Source: Colletotrichum lupini
Lineage: Eukaryota > Ascomycota > Sordariomycetes > Glomerellales > Glomerellaceae
Assembly: GCF_023278565.1 (NCBI RefSeq)
Contig: NC_064680.1
Location: 3,782,001-3,846,000 of the forward strand
DNA length: 64,000 nucleotides
Direction: 5' to 3'
Shown: piece by piece, positions 24,090 to 33,390 of the stretch
Layout of the letters: each line of letters begins with the position of its first letter
How positions within the stretch are numbered: the first letter of the stretch is position 1
Notes under the pieces: generated by a model
Database searches by the model: none
What the model saw: the letters and a program-made list of their open reading frames with translations, nothing else
What the model was told of the DNA's origin: nothing
Made by a program: the position numbers and the translations under genes

Positions 24090-24670
24090 TCACTTTCCCT
24101 CTATTTGCATCCTTTCTTTTTCCTGTTTCCAATGTCCTGCATCAAACTTCCAGACCCAAACCTCCTGCTTCTCGTCATAACTTGCTTTCTGCCAGCCCTC
24201 GAACTTGGCAAGACCTGCCGCTCGCATGAGAGCTCGCCATGGTTCATTGTCATCGCCCGTCTCTGAAAACTTGACATCCAAGCTCGTTTTTGGCGGACTC
24301 GATGAGGACGCTGATCAACACCAGGCCATAGCCCTTGCGCCAGTGTTTGTGATCGATTATGATGCCGATGTCCGTCATGTACGCTTTGCTTCCCTGTACG
24401 CTTTGCTTCCCTGTAGTGTTGTTTGGTCAAGGAACTCGGGCGGGTCGACAGATTCAGAAGTGTTGTACCCTCCATATCCAATCAATTCATCTGTATCGCG
24501 CGTTTCAACGACCAAGAATGCATTTTTGCCATCCGCTGACATTTTGGCAAATTTTGTATCCGAGCCCGAAGCTTCTCAAAAGTAAGACCTTCCTCAGGTT
24601 CCCCAAATGGGAAATTTTCTGGGACTGTCATGATGGCGTGAAAAGATTCAATGTCGAATTTTTGTGGCAG
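24090..24670 (-). pseudogene. Broken GNAT-family acetyltransferase
   Basis: Minus-strand pieces line up as a fungal GNAT N-acetyltransferase but in different frames. From 24670 the frame reads LPQKFDIESFHAIMTVPENF and then GLTFEKLRARIQNLP. A one-base shift near 24555 leads to DGKNAFLVVETRDTDELIG. An exact 17-bp tandem duplication (24379-24412) shifts the frame again before YMTDIGIIIDHKHWRKGYGL, the acetyl-CoA binding segment. A further shift near 24280 leads to the C-terminal DVKFSETGDDNEPWRALMR. None of the shifts has intron signals, and an in-frame TAG lies just upstream of the first piece. At least three independent lesions make this a pseudogene. It ends 78 bp after the lactonase-like gene, tail to tail. 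Confidence 0.8.
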
Positions 24671-26031
24671 TCCTAACTACGAGTCGCGGCGACAACCGAC
24701 AAAAATGAGACGAGGCCATCGCGGCGGATAGACGGTGATTCTATGATGTTCTGCGTTTGAGTTACAACTTTGCTAATGAAGTAACGGGCCAGCAGCTATA
24801 CAATAAGGTCTGCGCAGAAGACCTCGACTCAAATAAGAAATATTTCTACATATGTTGACTTTTTCCAGTCATCATGTTGGCGTCTGAGGATCCGCTACGC
24901 CGCGTCTCATGTGGGATGAGAGTTTGTTGACCTTCCCGATATGGATACAGCTCTTGACGCGCCCAGGACCAACAACTGGACGGGCACTCAGTCACACTTG
25001 ATGTGAGTCACTGATGAACGACAGGAAGACATTCCGAATCAGATTAATTCTGAATTTCAGCCTGTCTTTCTCGGCAATCAGCAATTGATAGTTAAGCAAT
25101 TATCGGGAACTTTCACCTTTTTGTAGTTGGGATGTAGCACTCAAGGTACCTATGTCAAGTGACTGTATTGTCAAGCATCTCAGTTCAGCATGGCCTTTTT
25201 CAAGTCGGCACCAGTAGTGAAGCGTCTCATAGTATGAGTGCAATTAGATGCTTGAAGTGCGAACCGTTCTCTGGGTGTCGATGTGGCGGGACTTGGCGAA
25301 ACCCGGACGTCGGTGACGGAATCCGGGCCAAGAGTGCTCGTCAACAGCAGCCCCAAACTCCGCATCTCTTCCCAATCAACTCCAAGTCCGGGGAAACGGC
25401 AAGCTTATATGCTGGGGATGTAGCTTAAACAGCTCATCAAAAGTGCTTGATTGCAACCTCGGCGTTTCGTCCCAGCTTCAGCACAGTGGTTGCCCCCGAT
25501 GACCCCCTGCAAATGGTTCTCGGATGGACGCACGACCGATGCAACCCGCAAAGCCAAGCGCGCACGATCGACAGGCAACATCAGTACCCGGAAACACGGA
25601 AAGGGGAAGTGAGACAGAGCCTCGTGGCTATGTCGTCAGCCGCTGTCAATATTCTGCGCTTTCCCTTCGCCTTTTCATGATCTTTCCTCTTTGAGGCTGT
25701 CCGGGAGTAAATGGACAACGACAGCAGCGGGCAGCTGTGCGAGTCAGCGAAAGGTGGTTCTGCCCGTTCTTAATGAATTGGTGGGGTTCCTCGGACCGCT
25801 TGACCACTTATGAATGGATGCTATTCGACATTCAAAATACCTTGCACGTTGCGAGTCGTGATGGTGGGACTCGCTCGAGGAGGATCGCCCTGTCAGAGAT
25901 TGGATGATCAGTATCCTACCCTTCCCGTGCTCCTAGCTCATAAAGATGGTTGGGAAGCTCCTTTCTCTGCCGTCTTTCTTTCATCTGGCGTTCGGTATTC
26001 ACGCAAGCCAAAAATACCCCTAAGCTACACG
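24671..26031. other. Intergenic DNA upstream of the UstYa-like gene
   Basis: About 1.36 kb. Small plus-strand frames at 25159-25428 and 25447-25680 have no signal peptide, repeats or family motifs. I looked for a RiPP precursor-like frame with repeated KR/KK sites and found none. Confidence 0.5.
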
Positions 26032-26805
26032 ATGTCGTCATGGATTAAGTCACATCAGTACGCGCGAGTTGACCAAGCCATTGATAATGGCGAGAGTGTC
26101 CAACATAGAGAATCGCGGCTGAGGGAGTACTGGCAGAAGGTCAGAGTCCACCTTTTTTACGCGATACTCCTCGTCTTAGTGGCGGGGCTCAGCAGAAATA
26201 CCGCGCCTAGCAAAGCTACGCCAGCTTATTACGGCGTTGAGCCCGTTAAGTCTGAGATGCGATGTAAGAGACCACCCGGCGTCCACATGCACGTTCCTTT
26301 CTCACAACTCTAATCCCGCACAGTATCAACCATAAGCAGAACTTTTGAGTTAGATCTCAATTATGCTATGCCACCATCCGCACAAGTCGATGAAGCTTGG
26401 GCCTCGCTTCTTCCTAAGGAGGGTGGCTTCTTTCAACACTCCAAGCTTGCGCCGCAAAAAAGCTGCATAGCGGTGTTCCACCAACTTCACTGTCTCGACA
26501 TGATCCGTCAAGCACTATATGAGGCGCGGCCTGACATCATGGAGCAAGTCAACAATGGGTCGCACCCTGCAGATCACAAGGCAGACCATAACGCAGGCCA
26601 CGACACTTCTCCCGATCATAATCACGTCAAAGATATGTATCATATAGGACACTGTTTGGACCTTGTCCGCCAGTCCATTCTTTGCAGACCTGACCTGACT
26701 GTGGAGGTTGGTGACCCTGCGGTGGGCGGTGTAACGGGGTTCGGTACTGAACATCAATGCGTGAACTGGCAGGAATTGATGGACTGGATGAAGGACCACG
26801 AATGA
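26032..26805 (+). CDS. UstYa-like (DUF3328) membrane-anchored oxidase
   Basis: Two exons, 26032-26263 and 26324-26805, encode 237 residues. The 60-nt intron has GTAAGA, a CTAAT branch site and CAG. One membrane segment (HLFYAILLVLVAGL, about residues 42-55) follows a short cytoplasmic N-terminus. The two family hallmarks are present: HQLHC, and HIGHC followed by LDLVRQSILC, the paired HxxHC motifs that define UstYa proteins. Characterised members catalyse oxidative cyclisation or hydroxylation of RiPP cores and other fungal metabolites. The stretch AQVDEAWASLLPKEGGFF is also typical. Unusually, the segment between the motifs is rich in His and Asp (HPADHKADHNAGHDTSPDHNH). No precursor peptide gene is recognised next to it. 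The substrate cannot be inferred. Confidence 0.88.
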
Positions 26806-28205
26806 GGCATGGGATGCATAAACGACGACATGCGCTAGCCATGATCAACTAAGACAGATACAAATGTAATATGAGCCTTTATCGTGAGCTCTGCTCGGTC
26901 CAGCGGAGAGCAAGCGAGCGTGCAATTCCCAAACCGAGAATCGCGCTACGACGTGGAACAAACAGAGACGGGATAAATGGACATGCGAAATAATAGATGT
27001 TGGCAAAATAATCTACCGCCATACAGCAAGAAGACATGAACTCTTCTACGAAGCTCACCATAAACAATAAAAACTGCGAGAAGGATGCAGAAGGTTGCCT
27101 AATTTGGTAATCAAATTTTGGAAGAAAAGCCAGCAAAATGAGACTATAACCGATGCACATGACAACGTTCAGGCTGGAAATAAACTCGCTCTCTAAGGCG
27201 AGAATGGCAGCGGTGATTAACATGCTCACTTATCGAAATCAAATCACCAAAGCACATTCCTGATTGAGCCATAGCGCTGCTCAGCAAGCTTTACAGCGAC
27301 ATGATCTTCAGTTTTCCCGGAAATTACGGGCCGCCGGAAACCGGCACCCTCAGTACCTCCATTCGCACATACCAAGAAAGTCGAAGCCAAGCTGCCGTAA
27401 TCGGTTGCGTCGAAAAGTTGAACAATGCACCACATCCGATCGTTCTTGGCAAGCGGGATGGAATGTTCATCCCATATTCATCAAGCTTAAATCATCTTCA
27501 GTCGACGTTCGTCGTCCAAACCCAATGCACGGGTGGTCGAATCAGTTTCGGATCTCAGAGGGTGTCCCTAGATCGGCCCCAATGGATCGCCCAACGGAAA
27601 GTTCGACTCGGCTCGTATAGACGGTTAAAGTTTTATTAATCATGCCCGTCCTCGGTCCCTCAAAATATCGCACTCTCACCGGATGATCCGGATGTAGGGT
27701 TGTTTGGAGTTTCCGTTTGTCTTGCGATTGAGATGCTGGAGTGGTTCCACGGGATAACCTACCGATGAGTTTAATTGAGGAGGGTTTCCTAGCCCAATTC
27801 CTCTTGGAAAGCTTAGCATTCAGGGGCATATCGACGATAGATTAGGGTTGATTACGTTTGAGTTTCAGCGAGAAGAGTCGCCTATGATTCATCCATGCGT
27901 ACCGTGCCAGCAATCGGTCCCTTATCTGACATGGTAAGACAGTCATCGGCTCGGATTACGAGAAGCTTAGCTTGCGGAAGCCAAATGTTATCCTAGTAGC
28001 TAAGCTTCCTGCTGTGCATTGGGCAAACTGAAATATATGATTTGAGGAACCTTTGGTAGCCGATGTTGCAGTGCTGTCGGTAGCTCATCGTCCAAAGCCA
28101 TTGGCCCGTGTCGAAGCCAATTTGAGGTGTTTATCAAGATCGGTTCAACCCTCCTCTGAAGGAAGTTCTGGTCAACCTCATTCAACCCACCAACTTTGTG
28201 TCACT
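26806..28205. other. Intergenic DNA with unresolved open frames
   Basis: About 1.4 kb. A minus-strand frame at 26879-27229 encodes 116 mostly hydrophobic residues, and further short frames occur on both strands to 27830. None gives a recognised family or a consistent exon chain. A decayed membrane protein gene is possible but not supported. The final 300 bases should include the promoter of the carboxypeptidase gene. Confidence 0.4.
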
Positions 28206-30111
28206 ATGGTTTCCGCGATGTCCATCCGTCACCTGTTGCTGGCATTGTTGCCTTGCACCACCGTCTTGGCCGATTCTTGGCGAGTCGACGGCTTCAACCC
28301 GGTCAAGAAACTTGCGGAGGCCAAGCGGTTGCCTGTACGCCGCCATCTTGAGCGTCGTCAAAACACCGAGAAGTACCAGTACCTGAATGATAAGACTGAG
28401 AGTATGCCCACCCAACCTCGACTTCCCCCTGTTCGTAGGCTGATATTACAAAGAGTACCTTGTGAATGGCACGTCTATTCCACTGGTTGACTGGGATCTG
28501 GGCGAATCATATGCTGGCCAAATCCCGATCTCGAAAGCATCCAACGAGACTCGTCAACTCTTCTTCTGGTAAGTATATATACCTGTCTAAGTCATCATCT
28601 ATCTTACAATATTGACACTAATTCCAACAGGTACTTCCCTAGCACCAATCCAGATGCATCTGAGGAGGTCACCATTTGGTGAGTTTCCTCGAACCCCAGG
28701 AGACATTTCCTTGGACCTAGTCGCATAATGACTCCTCTGCAAGGTTGAATGGAGGCCCGGGATGCAGTTCTTTCATCGGACTGGTCCAGGAGAACGGACC
28801 TTTCACCTGGTTCCCTTCAGCTTACCGCCCGGTTTACAACATTTTCAGCTGGTCCCAGCTCTCAAATGTGCTCTACGTCGACCAGCCCGCTGGCACTGGC
28901 TTCTCAGTCGGTAAACCTGGAGTCAATACGGAGGAGGAGACCGCCCAGCAGTTCCTCGGCTTCTACCACAACTGGATGGAGACCTTCGGAACCAAGGGCC
29001 GCAAGACTCATCTCACTGGGGAAAGCTATGCTGGCCACTACATCCCCTACATTGGTGACGCCATGATCAAGTCCAACCAGTCTGCCGACTACAATCTCTC
29101 CGGTGCCCTGATGTTTAGCCCGTACATCAGATCTGATCCTGGTGACTTCCAACAGCATGCGGTTTCCTTGCCCTTCGTCGAGGAGTACAACAATGTTATG
29201 GGCCTGTATCCTGGCGTTGGCAACTATTACGACCGGATCAGTGCTGCCGACAAAGAATGCGGCTACGCCGATATGCGCGAGAAATACTTCACCTTCCCTC
29301 CCAAGGGTCCCTTCCCACCCGGAAATAACAGCGATGACTGCGCAATCTCGTCTATTGTCTACGAAGGTCTCGGGGAAGTTAGCCCTTGTGCTAATATCTA
29401 CCACATCTCTCAGGGCTGCCCCAATCCATCGGATCCCCTCAGTTGGGCCGCCGAGGGCGACAACGCCTCTGTACCCCTCAGCTTTGACAAGGCAGACTGG
29501 CACTCCTACCTCAACCTTCCGGAGATGCGTAAGGCCATCCACATTCCCACCGGGCAGAGAGACTGGAAGAAGTGCTCCGATGAGAACCCGTTTGGTCCCA
29601 CTGGCGATGTCAGTCTTGACCCCTTCGCCTCCGGCGCTCTGACCCGCGTCATTGAGCATACAAACAACTTCATAATCGCCAGTGGTAACCTTGACTTCCG
29701 TGTGCCTACCAATGGTACGCTCATGGTGCTTCAGAACATGACTTGGAACGGACAGCAAGGCTTCGATGAGTTCCCGTCCAAGACCTTCTTCCTCCCTACA
29801 GCCTACAGCGACCTATCTTCCCAGAGTGCGGCTGGAAAGATTGGTGATTGGGTTGCACAACGCGGCCTCACCTTCGCTCGTGTTTTTAATGCCGGACACG
29901 GTCAGTAACCAAATCAGCCAAGACGAACCCTACCAAGAATGTACTAACCTTCGGCTTCATAGAACTCCCTCAATACGCTCAAGGAGCCGGATACCGTCTC
30001 TTAGAACAGCTTCTTGGCCGCGTTACGGACTTGACCAGCGATCTCATGTTTACTGCCCTTCCAGGTGACTTCACGGGGTCAAACACGACGCACGGGTCTA
30101 CGTCTCACTAG
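28206..30111 (+). CDS. Secreted serine carboxypeptidase (peptidase family S10)
   Basis: Five exons (28206-28401, 28454-28568, 28631-28678, 28744-29900, 29963-30111) give 554 residues with frame kept at every junction. The enzyme releases C-terminal amino acids at acidic pH. A signal peptide ([17 protein letters not shown]) is followed by a basic propeptide-like segment ([12 protein letters not shown]). Family motifs: [10 protein letters not shown] (oxyanion region), [23 protein letters not shown] with the nucleophile Ser, [13 protein letters not shown] with the catalytic Asp, and [13 protein letters not shown] with the catalytic His, which is split by the last intron. The catalytic triad is complete. 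Several N-glycosylation sites occur. The exon 3-4 junction falls inside the Trp codon of WLNGGPG. An extracellular or vacuolar role is likely. Confidence 0.93.
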
Positions 30112-30547
30112 AAGGCTTTAGCAGGTATATCAGTCGACATCTTCGAGGCTCTCGGGTACGATTTGGGGTCTATTTACGACCGGATTTCATCACGGTGCAT
30201 ATAGAAATCTCAAATAGTTCAAGTAGCATCAAAGGCTTCCATAGCGCTTAAATACAAACTACCTAAACCTCGCATCCGAAAAGATTCTCCTTGTAACATA
30301 GAAGCGACTCTAACGAGGTAGTCATTCTGATATCGTACAATCGCGTAGCTAGCCGAGTTTCTTTTGATAATAGTAGACGGAGATTCGAACAATGACTATT
30401 CTCTACCTAAGTACGAGTATTTGGTCTGCCATCCATATGCCATCTTACAAACTGTCACAATAGATAATTTCCAAAGAGCAATGCTGCGATGGAATATGAC
30501 AAAGACTTTTGCACGGACATGGCGAATTGCAAAGTCTGAAGCACTTC
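30112..30547. other. Intergenic DNA after the carboxypeptidase gene
   Basis: Contains the 3' region of the S10 gene and a short frame at 30364-30561 without features. It may include further unrecognisable remains of the oxidoreductase relic to its right. Confidence 0.4.
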
Positions 30548-31099
30548 ACCAATTCCAATAGTAGGAGATGATCCGTGAGGCATCCATCTCTTTCCATTGG
30601 TGTGAAGCTTCTCGCAGACATTTTTCAGTCTATTTCCTGATCATACTTTGACGATGCCATCAGAGTTGACCTGAACATGGTTGAGATTCTTCACGTCAAC
30701 TATGACAGCTCTATCATGGCCACCAATCCCTAGGTCTACAGTCAGAACACTAGTCTATTTGGAATTTCAGTGAAGAGAAAGCTGACTCTTGTTCGTGTAG
30801 CCGTGTCCTTCCCCTCTAGCTTGCACCTTGCGATCGTTTTGAGAAGCACAAACAATAATGACTGCAACCTCCGAGGGGCTGTAAGGGTGAAGGATGGCAA
30901 ATGGCACGTATCATGTATCAAGGTTGTATGGTCGAGTGTGATCCATCTGGAATGTAGCGTCATTGGAGAACTTGGCCCTCGCGCTTTCGCCGCTAACAGA
31001 CTCCAAAAGACAATCTTTCGGGTTCAAGGCAGCATGTGCCCCTGCTATGGCAAGAAGCCAAGTCAAAGACAGCATCAGAGAGGAGGAATATCGACCCAT
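30548..31099 (-). pseudogene. Relic of a secreted FAD-linked (berberine-bridge-type) oxidoreductase
   Basis: From ATG 31099 the minus strand encodes a signal peptide (SLMLSLTWLLAIAGAHA) and the N-terminus of the fungal FAD_binding_4 family, reaching RPYNLD. A TGA at 30913-30911 then interrupts the frame, but the same frame continues as HPYSPSEVAVIIVCASQNDR and KVQARGEGHGYTNK, the FAD-attachment region. After a possible degraded intron, GGHDRAVIVDVKNLNHVQV follows, then a second in-frame TGA (30643-30641), SGNRLKNVCEKLHTNGKRW and MPHGSSPTIGIG. Family similarity stops near 30548, so the substrate-binding and C-terminal parts are lost. Intact relatives oxidise sugars or specialised metabolites. 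Two stops plus truncation make it a pseudogene. Confidence 0.82.
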
Positions 31100-31617
31100 T
31101 ACGAGTTTGAAGTATTCAATGGGTTGGAATTCAATGTTGTCAGAAGTTAGCTTGAAAGACTGGAAAGTTATTGAGCTTTGGTTTCAAGATACCCTTGGGA
31201 GGACCTTTTCGTGATCCTTTAAGTACCATCGACACACCACACTATGCAGGTGCGGATAGAGGAGCCGAAACTCCGACGCCGGGCTAGCATCCTTCCTGGT
31301 GATAGTCCAAGAGACTGTTTTGTGGAGGTTGGCCCGCGTATGTGCGGGCAATAGAGGCAACCAGCACGACTACCCAAATGGGTCACACGGCCCAACATTG
31401 AGACGGACAAAAGGTATACAACTACTCAGTACAAGTATCCCACTTATACCTTTTTTGACATTATCTATCGTGGAATATGATATACCCTTTTTCTATGCAG
31501 CCCATGGCGAGCGCTCTATATCACGTTGATATCAATGTGACGGAGAGGAAATACTACTTTCCGGACAGCGGGTTCTTTCCACCTACAATAGCCCCTCACT
31601 GATTACTGGAGAAGAAC
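31100..31617. other. Intergenic region upstream of the Zn2Cys6 regulator and the oxidoreductase relic
   Basis: About 520 bases between divergently oriented features. No motif is strong enough to name. Confidence 0.45.
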
Positions 31618-33390
31618 ATGATTCACCCCAGAATCCGTCTGGCTATCTCGAGTAGGGACTTTTCAATGGCACTTTCCGGCAACTCATCTATTGGCTTGCC
31701 TGGACTCACGGATGAGCCTGATTCAACTGAAAATATGGTACGACCCACGAGCAGCGATCCTGCGAATACCGCTCTTTCCAAACGGCCTCGGTCATGCACT
31801 ACATGTAATCGCAGGAAAGTCAGATGCGACAAACAAAACCCTTGCAACCATTGCACCCGGCACGGAGTCGTTTGTGTCTTTCCGTCCTTCAAACGCGGCA
31901 CATCGAGGCTGAGAAAAGGCTTGGGTGAGGATACCCAGCGTAGCAAGGCGAGTTGCCTACATCACTCGTCAAGAAGCGCGTGCCCGGACCAGCCAAATGA
32001 CAATATTCGAAGAGGTGCGCCCGAAGAATTGTGGATTGACCGGTGCTGTTACCTTGGAGACAGCCCACCCAAGCTGCTTCGACAGATCGAAGGCCACACT
32101 GTTCAATCGCCCCTCGATGTTGGTGGCATACAAAGGCAGGAACTAGTTAGCTTGGATCAAATGGTATGTTGTTGTTGGCCGTGTTTAATCGTGTGTTCGG
32201 TGTACCCTTATTTGGGAGAAGTTTGTCTGACTACCTTATCATGCATTTAGTTCTTCGATATCAACGACTTAAATCCAGATGTTGACTGCCTAAATTTGAT
32301 TACAGATCCAGCTTTTGAGAGTGCTTCGGGTATAGATGAATGCGGAAAAAATCAATCGACTCTCGCTAGCCTTTTGATTAGTTCCACGTTAGGGAGCAGG
32401 AGTTTGTCGACATTCCACCCGCCCATATCACAAATCCCGTTTTACTGGCAAACCTTTATGGAGAATGTTGACCCTGTCATTAAGATATTTCACATTCCAA
32501 CCATCGGCAAGGTTGTTCGAGAAATACAAAATCGAATAACATCACTGGACGCCACTGAAGAAGCATTGATTTTCGTCATATTCTTTGCAGCTGTCACCTC
32601 CATGGCCCCCGACGAGGCAAGTGACATGGCCTGTTTTTGACCTTGAACTAACGCGTTTTAGGTGCGCGATCTCCTAGGCGACGAGAAAACAACTCTTCTT
32701 TCGCATTATCGTGTTGCTGCAGAGCAAGCACCGGCAAAAGCAGAACTTCTGTCAAACACGAACTTGGTCGTTCTGCAGGCATTTGTGCTCTTCGTACATT
32801 GCTTGCGTCAGTCAGATCAAACTCGTTCCACATTGAACCTTGCTGGCCTTGCAGTCCGCATGGGCCAGGGCTTGAGGCTACATGATCCTGACAAAAGACT
32901 CGGGGTATCACCCTTCGATTTGGAAAACCGACGACGGCTATGGATGTCTATTTGGCTTTTGGACCTTAACCTATCTTTGGACTATGGTACAGAACCAGCG
33001 ATATGTCACGAGATTGAGGACGCATGTCTTCCGTTGAACATAGACGATTCAAGCTTCGACGAAACATCCACCAAATTGATCAATCAAGGACAATGCGTAA
33101 CAGTAATAACGTACACCCTGATCAGACACGAGCTCGGCGCGTTTATCAAAAGGCTCTTGCACCAGCGTAAACGTACCAGACTGGATCCTTCGCTAGGTAT
33201 GGATCTGCAGACCATGGGCCGCTTGTTGGCCGAATGCCAGAGCACAGTCCAGGGGAAATACCTTTGCCATAATGACAGCGAGAACTCACTACAGGTCGAT
33301 ATCTCTTCTTATAACTTTATGGCACTGATGTTACGGTGGATGTATCTCCGTTTTCATATATCACCCAAGGGTGATCTGCACACCTTCTAA
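31618..33390 (+). CDS. Zn2Cys6 binuclear-cluster transcription factor with fungal TF domain
   Basis: Three exons (31618-32163, 32251-32616, 32662-33390) encode 546 residues. The DNA-binding cluster CTTCNRRKVRC...CNHC...C has Cys at 60, 63, 70, 76, 79 and 86, with C-x2-C-x6-C-x5-C-x2-C-x6-C spacing. The middle region matches the fungal-specific TF domain (LRQSDQTRSTLNLAGLAVRM, GLRLHDPDKRLGVSPFDLENRR, then RRLWMSIWLLDL). Intron 1 is a normal GT-AG. Intron 2 (32617-32661, 45 nt) begins GCAAGT and is a GC-AG intron; using the nearby GT instead breaks the frame. The protein ends soon after MLRWMYLRFHISPKG, shorter than many relatives, and its last 30 bases overlap the end of the opposite-strand HET gene. 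It could regulate the neighbouring accessory genes (inference). Confidence 0.85.

Noticed and set aside
26879..27229. Hydrophobic 116-codon minus-strand frame
   Set aside because: Could be a remnant of a membrane protein, but no motif, start context or partner exon could be established, so it is only mentioned in the intergenic entry.
28904..29758. 284-codon minus-strand open frame
   Set aside because: Lies antisense to the main exon of the carboxypeptidase, which has a full catalytic triad. It is a shadow of high-GC coding sequence.
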